A stretch of DNA of 64,000 nt. Source: Nitrosomonas aestuarii. GTDB taxonomy: Bacteria; Pseudomonadota; Gammaproteobacteria; Burkholderiales; Nitrosomonadaceae. The notes beneath the pieces are model-generated. The model was not told the origin of the DNA. It did no database searches and saw nothing but the letters and a program-made list of their open reading frames with translations. Shown piece after piece: positions 15,596-24,776 of this stretch. The translations under genes were made by a program, and so were the position numbers. The stretch covers positions 62,001 to 126,000 of the forward strand of contig NZ_QAAE01000003.1 in assembly GCF_003046585.1 (NCBI RefSeq), given 5' to 3'. How positions within the stretch are numbered: position 1 is the first letter of the stretch; every line of letters begins with the position of its first letter.

Positions 15596-18500
15596 TTAAA
15601 CCGTAATCAAAATGCCGCTGGTTTCCAATGCCTCTTCATTCGTGAGCCCCGTTACACCTGCAAGCGAGGCAATCTGAACAAAGCTGTCTCCGCCGCCATC
15701 AACATCAACGGATAGGGTGCTGTTCGCTCCATTGTCCGTAATTTGCACAAAATCATTAATCGCATCGCTTAATGGATCATAAGCTGATATGAGATCAGAA
15801 ACATCAAGCCGGTCTCCATCCGCGATATTCATATAGATTTTATCAATGCCGCTATCACCTTGCCGGAAGACAAATGTATCAGCGCCTGCGCCGCCAACAA
15901 GAGTATCTGCGCCGTCGCCGCCATATAAAATATCGTCACCGTCACCTGAGCTTAGAGTATCATTCCCGCTACCACCATCCAGATAATCATCCCCGCCGCG
16001 ATAATCATACAAGGTATCATCACCGCTACCGCCAAACAGACGAGAATTATTGGTGCCGCCCAACATTTTATCGTTTCCGTCCAAACTATGTACAGAATGA
16101 TAGCTGCCTGCGTTGTAAAGATAATCGCCACTATCGCTCATCAGGTAAATGCCTGCGCCAAGCAGGGCGGACAAGGTATCGCCGGAAAGACTGTCCATTT
16201 CTTGCGCGTTTAGGTCAGCAAGAATAGCGTCCGCGCCCTCATAATCGGCATTTTGCACAAGAGTTTGCAGCGCGTTATTCACATCACCGCCGCCGCCCGT
16301 AGCCGCCTGCACATCGATATTTACCGTCGCGCCGCCCGTGTCCACGCCATCGGAGATGGTATAGGTAAAGCTGTCTGCACCAGAGAAATTAGCGCCGGGC
16401 GTATAGGTGAGCGTACCATTCGCATTTTGCGTAACGGAGCCATGCAGCGCCGCACCAGACTGCGTCACAGAAAGCGGGTCGCCATCCGGATCACTATCGT
16501 TAGACAACACGTCAATGATGACAGATGTGTCTTGCGCTGTTACTGCGCTGTCATCCTCAGCTACAGGCGCGGCATTGACCGCCGTGACCTGCACAAAAAC
16601 GCTGGCCGTATCTGTGTCCACACCATCAGAGATGGTATAGGTAAAGCTGTCCGCGCCAGAGAAGTTAGCGCCGGGCGTATAGGTGAGCGTACCATTCGCA
16701 TTTTGCGTGACGGAGCCATGCAGCGCCGCACCAAGCTGCGTCACAGAAAGCGGGTCGCCATCCGGATCACTATCGTTATTCAAAATATCTATAACCTTGG
16801 CGGTGTTCTTTGTTGTTACAACGCTGTCATTGACCGCTACTGGAGAATTATTTGCATTAACAACGCTTCCAGTATCGATCACATCTTGAATATTAACGCC
16901 TGAATTGCCGTAGAGAACCGCAATCTCGGTTGCATTGCCGGGGCCTTGCCCGTCCGCGTCCACAAAAACGTGAGTTGAAAACCCATCGCTTGTAAGCTGA
17001 ACAAAATCACCAAGGGCATTTTGCGCAGGATCATAACCGGTTAACATATCCAAAACATCAAGCCGGTCTGCATCCGCAATATTCATATAGATTTTATCAA
17101 TACCGCTATCACCTTGCCGGAAGACAAATGTATCAGCGCCTGCGCCGCCAACAAGTGTATCTGCGCCGTCGCCGCCATATAAAACATCATCACCGTCACC
17201 TGAGCTGAGATAATCATCGCCATCGCCACCATTCAGGTAATCATCCCCGCCGCGATAATCATATAATTTGTCATTACCGTCGCCGCCAAACAGACGGGAA
17301 TTATTGGTGCCGCCAAATATTGTGTCATTCCCGCCCAAACTATGCACAGAATGATAGCTGCCTGCGTTGTAAAGATAATTGCCACTATCGCTCATCAGGT
17401 AAATGCCTGCGCCAAGCAGGGCGGACAGGGTATCGCCGGAAAGGCTGCCCATTTCTTGCGCGTTTAGGCCAGCAAGAATAGCATCCGCGCCCTCATAATC
17501 GGCATTTTGCACAAGAGTTTGCAGCGCGTTATTCACATCGCCGCCGCCCGTAGCCGCCTGCACAGTGATATTTACCGTCGCGCCGCCCGTGTCCACGCCA
17601 TCGGAGACGGTATAGGTAAAGCTGTCTGCACCAGAGAAGCCAGCATCCGGCGTATAGGTAAGCGTACCATTCGCATTTTGCACGACAGAGCCATGCAGCG
17701 CCGCACCAAGCTGCGCCACAGAAAGCAGGTCGCCATCCGGATCACTGTCGTTAGACAACACGTCAATGATGACAGATGTGTCTTGCGCTGTTACTGCGCT
17801 GTCATCCTCAGCGACAGGCGCGGCATTGACAAGAGCAGGCGTAAATACACCGCTTGCCACGTCATATGTGCCATCAGCAAAGCGCAGCGTTTCAACTTTT
17901 CTGAGCCTATCGTTGCCTTCGTTTCCGACTGTATCACTTACATACGTATAATAGGTATCAGCGGTGATGCTAAAATCAGCGTAATAACCCTGGTAAACGG
18001 ATTCATCAATGCCGCTACCGCCATCAATATCATCATCTCCGGCCCCGCCATGTAAGATGTCATTGCCTTCACCGCCATAAAGGTTATCATCCCCACCATA
18101 CCCAAAAAACGTATCATCGTCAGAAGCATCTTTTCTCACCCAATAAAAATTTTCAGCCGCATCGGTGCCATGCACTTCGATCTCTAAATCAGTAAGATTA
18201 ATCACAGACCCATCTGAGAATTTCAAATGTTCAAGCGCGTAATCGTTAGACAGATAATCAAGGTCATAAAGTTCTATTTCCATGGAATTGCCATTTTGAT
18301 CTTCTATAAATAGATCATTGCCCCGCCAAATGTTGGTATCGGTTTTTGCATAGGCCACGCGGTATATATTCAAATCAGAAAATGTAATTCCCGGCCCAAA
18401 TAACAGCGTATCCGTGCCACTAGAGTCGCTTATAGTGTCCTTGCCAGAACTAAATAAATAGGTGTCGTCATCATTTGGCCAGCCATAGCCGCCATAAAAT

Positions 18501-21500
18501 CTATCATCGCCATCGGTACCAATTGTTAGAAAGCTTTGATCGGCTAACTCGGCAGTTGAGCCATCATGAAACTGCAACGTTTGTACAATCTGATAGGCTG
18601 TGCCGATAAACTGCTGCCAAATAGAAATTGAGCCTAAACCATCAACATCAATTTTGGCATCCAATATTTGTGGATTACCTTTTCGCGGATCATTATAGCG
18701 ATAAAAATTGAGATCACTCAGCGTCACATTTTCCGGCAGGGTGATTGTGTTTTGCCCGCCGCCACCAGTGCGGATAATGTCATTGCCGCTTTCATAGTGA
18801 TAAATATCATCGCCGCTTCCCAGAAGCGCCACATCATTACCGCTACCGCCGTAAACTACGCCATTGGCGTCCAACGGGGCGAACGTGTCATCACCTGAGC
18901 CGCCATACATTGTGACGTTCCGGCCGGCAGCCATCCCTCCCGCAGTGAGTTGATCATTACCTTCGTAGCCATAAATCGCCGCATCGCCTAGCATATGCCA
19001 GCGTTGTCCTACATTTACGCCAAAGCTATTATCATGCCGATCGCCGTGATAGGTCGCGAAGAAGGTAGAAAAATCGATGATTGTTCCATCATCAAAATGC
19101 AGTTCGTCAATGATTTCATAAGCATTTGCACTAATATCCTGAATTGAAATCGTGCCGCGCCCGGCAACTTTAATAGTGTTGAATTCTCCATTGGGCGTGT
19201 TATTCAAAACCTCTGACAGATGAAAGCTGACATCTTCGAGCGTGATCCCCGCGCCAAAGCGAATGGCATCCGTGGTCGTTTGATAATCAGTGCCACCATG
19301 GCCTAAAAGAATGACATCATCGCCATAGTCATATTGGAAAATATCGTTTCCAAAGCCATCTATATATGTGTCATTTCCTTTGCCTCCAATGTAAATATCA
19401 TCAGAGATGCCGTTATTAGGCCCCGGCGTTGCATCTTCAATAAACACATCATCGCCATCACCGCCATAAAGCGTGTCACTTTCATAGCTGCCGGTGATTT
19501 CATCATCAAAAGCTGTTCCGGTAACACTATCCCCACCATCGGCTGCCTGCATTACATTAACGCTTAGCGTGTTTATAACATCGCCCCACCCGAGAGCGCC
19601 GCCGCTACTATCGCTCACAGCCGTTTCCAGCATCGTGACCTCGGCAGGGGTTAAATTTATGATCTCTTGCGTATTATCCAGATATTTCGCGAAACCATTC
19701 CAGAAACCCAGAAGATCTGCATGCCCGGTTGCTTCGGCTTCGAGCAAATCAAGCGCAGTTTGCGAAAGCGCGAATGTCCCTTCAAATGTGTCTGAGAATG
19801 GGCTATAGCTCACCCCGCTATCAAACAGCGCATTGCCGCCGCTTTGGAACACCAGCCGCGCGGTTAAAGCATCCACTAAATTCTGATAGCTTTCCGTGAT
19901 TGCGCTTATGCCATCTATGGCTCGCGGCATTAGCCCCGTCCGGTCAAACCATGTCCCGACATATTCCGTGTTTTGCCCCATGAATGTACGCACGAAATGA
20001 TATTCAGGCATGAGGTTATAAAGCCCGTTATCACTAAAATCCGGATTTGCGCGCATAGCGGCTTCATCAATCCCGGCCCATGCATAAAGAATATCCTCCA
20101 CCTCGCCGCGCACCGCATCAAACTGCCCGAACATCTCTTCAAATGTATGGCTGGTTGCAAAGCTCTGCATTTGTTCCAGCAAACCGCCCGCGCCGTTATC
20201 AAGGCTCATGGCAATATGCAGATCGGGGAGCTGTCCATAGCCGCGCAATGTCGGCAAAAAGAGCGTGCGCACATCGAGCGTATAATCCCCAGCATAATAT
20301 GCATCCATCAAATCCGTATTCAGCCAGGCATCGACAATCTCGCGCTCTGCGCCATCGCTCATCGTTACGGTTGAAAAATGCGTGACCCTGTGACCCTCGA
20401 TTTCCTCCGCAAAGGGGCCTTCGCCTAGTTTCGTCACCACCCCAGCCAGATCAATGCTTTCAATTCCGGCCCCGTCAAGAGTGATCAGCTCTCCGGCATC
20501 GGTCACGCCATCGCTATTCGCATCTTGCCAGACTTGTAAATCGCCCCACACCGTATCAAGCGCGGAGATTTGCCCATCGCTATTGCTATCAAACACCGAC
20601 AAAGCCGCAAAGCCGTTATGGTCGTCAATATCTTCTTGAATCGTGGTCATCAAATAGGACCGCCCGTATTTTGAGCCGAACATTTCCTCCACGCTTTCAA
20701 TCTGCCCGTCGCCGTTCAGATCATGGACAAGAAAACCATCATCAGCCCCCACCCAGCCCATTTTTACAGCCACATCATTGCCGAGGAAATCGAAATAAAC
20801 GCTGGAGTTTTCAAACGAAATCAGCTCAATCCCGCCTCCGTCCATATCAATTATAAGCGGGCACCCTCCGGACAAAGCAGGCCGCTCTCCGGGTTCACCG
20901 TCTATCGGCGCAAGAGCATCTTGAAGCCATGGAGCAAGCTCACCTATAATTGCATCCGGATTACCCAAAGCCCAGCCGTAATCGTCAGGAACACCAGATA
21001 CGTCGCTAGGAACATTATATAAATCGTCCAGGATTCCCCCAACAGCATCACCAAATAAATCCTTCAGGAAATCTCTGCGAACATTTGGGTCAGACATTAC
21101 ATTCGTCATACCCCCATGAAGATTACGCGCAAACTCCATTGCCTCAGGAAGCCCTTGCGGGTCACTGATCGCTTGTACCATGAAGAAAGGCGGAATTATG
21201 ATAGCGCCCCCGGCTTTTGCAGTAAGAACAGCATCCTGCATCACATCCGCCGGATTATCATTGCGCATCCAGTCAACCCAAAGCCCATCCGGATCACTAG
21301 ATTCATTAAGCATTTTGTTTGGCAGCCAGTCGTTAACGTTTAGGCCTTGAAAAAGATACTCTGCATTATGGTATTGTTGAATATCGGAACGTCCAGGTGT
21401 TTCACCTTGGTTGTCGATATAGGTTTGCATGTGCCGTTCGGCTAAACGAAAGTTCGTATCAACCCATTTTTGTGATCCATGTTCAAAACCGCCGCCATTA

Positions 21501-21703
21501 TTTTGCGCGGCGCTTTCTGCAAAGCCATTCGCCCACTTGCCTTGCCATGTGTTGTTCTCTGTAACGCCCAAGCCCAAACGGCCATAATCTTCACCTTTAT
21601 CATTCAAATAAGAGTAAAAATCACGACTTCTTTCGGTTTTAGATTTTGTTTGATCACCAAGAATTGCTAGTGCTTCTGTGCGTTCAGTTTGTGAAAGTCC
21701 CAT
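15596..21703 (-). CDS. Giant RTX/cadherin-like secreted protein
   Basis: A 2035-residue acidic protein without a Sec signal. The N-terminal 280 residues are unassigned. A segment with CPLIIDMDGGGIELIS and DLNGDGQIESVEE (about 280-430) holds EF-hand-like acidic loops typical of RTX exoproteins. Many GGxGxDxxx calcium-binding nonapeptide repeats follow, and three near-identical cadherin/Big-like modules (each with DSAVTAQDT- or DSVVTTKNT-type starts, DVLSNDSDPDGD and GTLTYTP). The two last RTX modules are an internal duplication. Such proteins fold on Ca2+ outside the cell after type I export directed by the C-terminus; adhesin, enzyme and toxin roles all remain possible. No export ABC/HlyD genes are in the window. 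A lipoprotein gene precedes it by 5 bases. Confidence 0.85.
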   Translation of the reverse strand: MGLSQTERTEALAILGDQTKSKTERSRDFYSYLNDKGEDYGRLGLGVTENNTWQGKWANGFAESAAQNNGGGFEHGSQKWVDTNFRLAERHMQTYIDNQGETPGRSDIQQYHNAEYLFQGLNVNDWLPNKMLNESSDPDGLWVDWMRNDNPADVMQDAVLTAKAGGAIIIPPFFMVQAISDPQGLPEAMEFARNLHGGMTNVMSDPNVRRDFLKDLFGDAVGGILDDLYNVPSDVSGVPDDYGWALGNPDAIIGELAPWLQDALAPIDGEPGERPALSGGCPLIIDMDGGGIELISFENSSVYFDFLGNDVAVKMGWVGADDGFLVHDLNGDGQIESVEEMFGSKYGRSYLMTTIQEDIDDHNGFAALSVFDSNSDGQISALDTVWGDLQVWQDANSDGVTDAGELITLDGAGIESIDLAGVVTKLGEGPFAEEIEGHRVTHFSTVTMSDGAEREIVDAWLNTDLMDAYYAGDYTLDVRTLFLPTLRGYGQLPDLHIAMSLDNGAGGLLEQMQSFATSHTFEEMFGQFDAVRGEVEDILYAWAGIDEAAMRANPDFSDNGLYNLMPEYHFVRTFMGQNTEYVGTWFDRTGLMPRAIDGISAITESYQNLVDALTARLVFQSGGNALFDSGVSYSPFSDTFEGTFALSQTALDLLEAEATGHADLLGFWNGFAKYLDNTQEIINLTPAEVTMLETAVSDSSGGALGWGDVINTLSVNVMQAADGGDSVTGTAFDDEITGSYESDTLYGGDGDDVFIEDATPGPNNGISDDIYIGGKGNDTYIDGFGNDIFQYDYGDDVILLGHGGTDYQTTTDAIRFGAGITLEDVSFHLSEVLNNTPNGEFNTIKVAGRGTISIQDISANAYEIIDELHFDDGTIIDFSTFFATYHGDRHDNSFGVNVGQRWHMLGDAAIYGYEGNDQLTAGGMAAGRNVTMYGGSGDDTFAPLDANGVVYGGSGNDVALLGSGDDIYHYESGNDIIRTGGGGQNTITLPENVTLSDLNFYRYNDPRKGNPQILDAKIDVDGLGSISIWQQFIGTAYQIVQTLQFHDGSTAELADQSFLTIGTDGDDRFYGGYGWPNDDDTYLFSSGKDTISDSSGTDTLLFGPGITFSDLNIYRVAYAKTDTNIWRGNDLFIEDQNGNSMEIELYDLDYLSNDYALEHLKFSDGSVINLTDLEIEVHGTDAAENFYWVRKDASDDDTFFGYGGDDNLYGGEGNDILHGGAGDDDIDGGSGIDESVYQGYYADFSITADTYYTYVSDTVGNEGNDRLRKVETLRFADGTYDVASGVFTPALVNAAPVAEDDSAVTAQDTSVIIDVLSNDSDPDGDLLSVAQLGAALHGSVVQNANGTLTYTPDAGFSGADSFTYTVSDGVDTGGATVNITVQAATGGGDVNNALQTLVQNADYEGADAILAGLNAQEMGSLSGDTLSALLGAGIYLMSDSGNYLYNAGSYHSVHSLGGNDTIFGGTNNSRLFGGDGNDKLYDYRGGDDYLNGGDGDDYLSSGDGDDVLYGGDGADTLVGGAGADTFVFRQGDSGIDKIYMNIADADRLDVLDMLTGYDPAQNALGDFVQLTSDGFSTHVFVDADGQGPGNATEIAVLYGNSGVNIQDVIDTGSVVNANNSPVAVNDSVVTTKNTAKVIDILNNDSDPDGDPLSVTQLGAALHGSVTQNANGTLTYTPGANFSGADSFTYTISDGVDTDTASVFVQVTAVNAAPVAEDDSAVTAQDTSVIIDVLSNDSDPDGDPLSVTQSGAALHGSVTQNANGTLTYTPGANFSGADSFTYTISDGVDTGGATVNIDVQAATGGGGDVNNALQTLVQNADYEGADAILADLNAQEMDSLSGDTLSALLGAGIYLMSDSGDYLYNAGSYHSVHSLDGNDKMLGGTNNSRLFGGSGDDTLYDYRGGDDYLDGGSGNDTLSSGDGDDILYGGDGADTLVGGAGADTFVFRQGDSGIDKIYMNIADGDRLDVSDLISAYDPLSDAINDFVQITDNGANSTLSVDVDGGGDSFVQIASLAGVTGLTNEEALETSGILITV
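15790..17590. repeat. Internal duplication in the RTX gene (two copies of about 0.5 kb, offset about 1.25 kb)
   Basis: The stretches at about 15790-16330 and about 17040-17590 are nearly identical at DNA level; for example the block with TGCCGGAAGACAAATGTATC occurs in both, about 1.25 kb apart. The cadherin-like module DNA (beginning CCCGTGTCCACGCCATCGG or a close variant) occurs three times, near 16335, 16610 and 17585. High DNA identity implies recent duplication or ongoing conversion. Confidence 0.8.
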
Positions 21704-21708
21704 GGTGC

Positions 21709-22425
21709 TTATTCCTGTTCTTTAAAGGGTAGAGAAGATTGATGTTTTTCCAATGTTTCCAAAAGTCTATTTGGCCGTATATATTCCAAGGAATCGATAA
21801 ACTGAATGGCTGCCTCTCTTTGCGCCCGCCAATTTGGAAGCTCTTGGATGCGCCAGTGAATATCGTATAGAAGCCCCTTATCTATAAATCTGTGCTCACA
21901 ACCCGGAATTTCATACTTCCCCGGCGGACTACAGCGTAAATAGCTTTTGACTGATCCATCGCTACTTCTTTCTATAAGAATGTCATTCTGAATATTTGGA
22001 CCATAATTCGGGTCCGGTGATATAGGTTCAGGAACTTGATGGACATATTTTTCTAGTCCATAGACTAGGTTCTCTTCTTTTTTAAAATCTGCGCTGCGCA
22101 TATGTTCCTTTACAACAGGATTGAACGAAGGTCTATTGGCTTCATTCTGCAAAAGCATTCCTCGCATTCGCCCTGCACTGATGAGCTTTTGGCGCTCCGC
22201 TTTGTGTTGAGAATATTCTGGCAAAACCTCAAATCCCGGCAAAGAGTATTCCAGCACAACACTTTCTGTATCTTTTCCATATGCGCCCGCGCCGTCAAAA
22301 TATCCTTTGGGAACCTTAAAAACTCGCCCGGCGATTTCAACCCGCACCGCACTTGAATCTCTCTCTTCCGGTAAACAACTAGATATTGTTAACCCAACAA
22401 ACAACAGTAATAAAAACTTTTCCAT
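21709..22425 (-). CDS. Lipoprotein encoded just upstream of the RTX gene
   Basis: The start at 22425 is chosen over an upstream frame at 22479 because GAAGGGAAG precedes it at good spacing and the product then begins with a lipoprotein signal (MEKFLLLLFVGLTISSC). The mature 220-residue part contains VEIAGRVFKVPKGYFDG and WRIQELPNWRAQREAAIQFI and is not recognised. It would be anchored in the envelope. The 5-base gap to the RTX gene shows co-transcription, so a protective (immunity) or surface-anchoring partner role is plausible. This is inference from context only. Confidence 0.7.
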   Translation of the reverse strand: MEKFLLLLFVGLTISSCLPEERDSSAVRVEIAGRVFKVPKGYFDGAGAYGKDTESVVLEYSLPGFEVLPEYSQHKAERQKLISAGRMRGMLLQNEANRPSFNPVVKEHMRSADFKKEENLVYGLEKYVHQVPEPISPDPNYGPNIQNDILIERSSDGSVKSYLRCSPPGKYEIPGCEHRFIDKGLLYDIHWRIQELPNWRAQREAAIQFIDSLEYIRPNRLLETLEKHQSSLPFKEQE

Positions 22426-22607
22426 TTTCAACTTCCCTTCAATCGTAAGCACCATAATGATCGATTTCAGGGATGTCAAAGTTTATCTATATATCAATAG
22501 ATTAAGACAACCTGCGGATGTCAATAACAAAAAACCCACCATTAAGTTTTCCCTGCGCGTAATTAATCCCCCGGCCCAGCGCATATACAACCATTGAGCG
22601 CCAAATA

Positions 22608-23906
22608 TCAGAGCAACCAATCCGGGCCGCGCTGGCGGGGCTGTGGACGGCTGCGGTTTTGTTCTTGTCGCTGTGTTTCGAGCTGCTCAATACGTTGCTG
22701 ACGCATATCTTGATACTGCGACTTATCGCGCTCCAGCTCATCCAGCCGGTGAAATTTCAGCGCTTCCAACCGCTCGATACGTGATTGTAGGGTGCGGCTT
22801 GTTTCAAGCTGGCTAAAAATCAGCGTATCGCGCTCTTTCTGCTGGTCTAATTTGATCTGCCAAGCGTCCTGTTCGTTACGTTCTTCGATTTTGCGCCGCT
22901 TTCCGGTAATGCGGTCAAACAGACCGCGAAACCCTTTGTTAAGATTATTGCGCCATTCCTGCTGTTTGTGTTGCCAATGCAAATGCTGTCCATCGCGCAG
23001 TTTTTGCCGCTTAATCTTGTGCTGGCGCGTCATTGATTGGCGCTTTTCTTCAAGCTGCGCCATGCGGGCTTCAAATGCGCTTGCTTGTTCTTGAAACAGC
23101 GTATCCAGCCGCAAGGTCATATCCTTCGCAATCAGGATTCTGGCCTCATCGACCAACGGCAAGCTTTGCTCATCGCTCAATTTACTGCGCACTTTCTTTG
23201 CTTTAATGCCAACCCACTTTGAAATAGCAAAAACTTCACCCCGATGATCCACCGCGACAAAGCCGCGCCGATCACCACGCGCAAGGACATAGCCTTCTTC
23301 TTTCAATGCATGAGCAAAACCGCCTTGTGTATCGTTGGCCGACCAGCTTTCTTGAAACACGGCCTTGATTTGTTTCGGGTCTTTACCAATGCGCTTGGCC
23401 TGTTGCCACTGCGCCAGTGTAAAGTTACGCGGATCGCGGGCATGAGACTGCTTTAACCCAGTGGGCATCTCCCAGCCATGTTCCAGAAACAATTCACGCG
23501 ATAGGCCGCTCAGCTTACGTTTGGTAAAAGAAAGCTGCACCGCTTTCATTTCCGCTGCGTTAATCCGTGACCACACAGCATGACAATGCCTGCGCCCTTT
23601 CTTTTCATGAAAGACGATAGCGCGGGGCTGGCCAGTTAAACCAAGTTTTTCCTCGGCTTGCTCAATGGCTTGTTTAAAGACTTTAGTCGAAACATTTTCA
23701 TCTTTTGGTGGATTAAGGCTGAGCGAGAATAAAAACTGCTTGCAGCGCGTGGCGAGGCTAATCGCATAGGCTTCATTCAGCGCGGCGATAAGGTTATGCG
23801 AGGCAAAGCCGCGCACTTCGTGAACTTCGACATGCTCATTTTCTTCTTTGAGCAGGTGCAAAGCCAAATTCTTGGCCCCGCCGCGCTGGTTGCCAACAAG
23901 GATCAT
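22608..23906 (-). CDS. mobA: Relaxase / mobilization protein (VirD2-like, MOBP-type)
   Basis: A 432-residue protein. The N-terminal half carries the three-histidine metal site of HUH relaxases (FHEKKGRRHCHAVWSRI, near residues 98-114), followed by a relaxase-type region with HARDPRNFTLAQWQQAKR. The C-terminal 180 residues are a charged, Gln/Arg-rich coiled coil. It would nick the transfer origin and lead the strand through a helper conjugation channel. It overlaps the MobC-like gene by 4 bases. No coupling protein or channel genes are visible, so the element would be mobilizable rather than self-transmissible. Confidence 0.85.
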   Translation of the reverse strand: MILVGNQRGGAKNLALHLLKEENEHVEVHEVRGFASHNLIAALNEAYAISLATRCKQFLFSLSLNPPKDENVSTKVFKQAIEQAEEKLGLTGQPRAIVFHEKKGRRHCHAVWSRINAAEMKAVQLSFTKRKLSGLSRELFLEHGWEMPTGLKQSHARDPRNFTLAQWQQAKRIGKDPKQIKAVFQESWSANDTQGGFAHALKEEGYVLARGDRRGFVAVDHRGEVFAISKWVGIKAKKVRSKLSDEQSLPLVDEARILIAKDMTLRLDTLFQEQASAFEARMAQLEEKRQSMTRQHKIKRQKLRDGQHLHWQHKQQEWRNNLNKGFRGLFDRITGKRRKIEERNEQDAWQIKLDQQKERDTLIFSQLETSRTLQSRIERLEALKFHRLDELERDKSQYQDMRQQRIEQLETQRQEQNRSRPQPRQRGPDWLL

Positions 23907-24346
23907 TCATCTTGCTCCGGCACTACGCCAAGGGCTGCAATGAGCAAGGCTCGCATGGTCTGAATTTCCCGGCAAGCTTGCTCAATCTCTTTCTCAATTT
24001 CCGGGGTTATATCGAGCGCGCCCATATTGGCGGCTTTGGCCAGTTGGTTAATATTGGAAGCCAGCCGTGACTGGCCCAATTCACTCAGCACCAGTGCGAG
24101 CATAGCGCTATCAACGGTCGGCTTTTTAACCTTGCGGCGTTTTACGGCCTTTGCGCCAAACAGGCGATCACGAATATAAGACCCCAGCGGTTGATTACCC
24201 GCCATTTCATTCAGCCGCTTGCGTTCTTCGACCGTGAGGCGCAAAGAAAATGGCGGCGTATAGCGCCGTTTGGGTTTGTTGCGGGGGCGGGCCGCACTGA
24301 CCGAAAACGCATCACCCACAGATAAAGTATTGATAGAGCCGCTCAT
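23903..24346 (-). CDS. mobC: MobC-like relaxosome accessory protein
   Basis: A 147-residue basic protein. RYTPPFSLRLTVEERKRL followed by GSYIRDRLFG is a ribbon-helix-helix-type DNA-binding segment, and LGQSRLASNINQLAKAAN matches the conserved MobC motif (lg.N.NQlar). It would bind the transfer origin and assist the relaxase. Its start overlaps the stop of the upstream small gene (ATGA), and its stop overlaps the relaxase start, so the three genes form one translationally coupled unit. Confidence 0.82.
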   Translation of the reverse strand: MSGSINTLSVGDAFSVSAARPRNKPKRRYTPPFSLRLTVEERKRLNEMAGNQPLGSYIRDRLFGAKAVKRRKVKKPTVDSAMLALVLSELGQSRLASNINQLAKAANMGALDITPEIEKEIEQACREIQTMRALLIAALGVVPEQDE

Positions 24347-24630
24347 GGTGTCGGCTCCTGTGTTTGGCTTTGAAAATATGGAACATGATCTTCAAGATAA
24401 TTGTTCCATTGCGCCAGCGTATCGAAAAGCTCTCGGCATGTTTCTGCGCTGAATGCCGAATTTAGCTCTGATGCAGACGCCTTGTTATTCCGGCTGCACT
24501 CTGGTAAGTTCTCATTTTTTTGGTTCGAGATAACCCCCGAACCGCCCACCAATAAAATCAATGGATTATATATCAAATTGATTTTCTGACTTGCTCCGCG
24601 TTTTAGTATTTCTTCCACATACTTAGACAC
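24343..24630 (-). CDS. Small protein coupled to mobC
   Basis: A 95-residue soluble protein, not recognised; the C-terminal half (CRELFDTLAQWNNYLEDH) reads like a helical domain. The 4-base overlap with mobC supports it as a real first gene of the mobilization operon. A 6-bp inverted repeat (24522-24527 with 24538-24543) lies inside it and could belong to the transfer origin, since oriT sequences often sit just upstream of mobC. Confidence 0.5.
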   Translation of the reverse strand: MSKYVEEILKRGASQKINLIYNPLILLVGGSGVISNQKNENLPECSRNNKASASELNSAFSAETCRELFDTLAQWNNYLEDHVPYFQSQTQEPTP

Positions 24631-24776
24631 TCGCTTGTAAATAATTCAAAATCTATGTTTTCAGGATTCGATTATTTTGCAACTTTCTTCTGAGTTGGTT
24701 TAATCAAATCTCCTTTTCTAATGCGGATATAATATTTAGTCATGGCAACATTCGGATGTGATGTACAGGGAAAATA

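Noticed and set aside
16253..18055. Long plus-strand open frames opposite the RTX gene
   Set aside because: They arise from the repetitive codon pattern of the RTX/cadherin modules on the minus strand.
15870..19480. CRISPR-like impression from many short repeats
   Set aside because: The repeats encode GGxGxD nonapeptides in one long open frame; no constant repeat with unique spacers.
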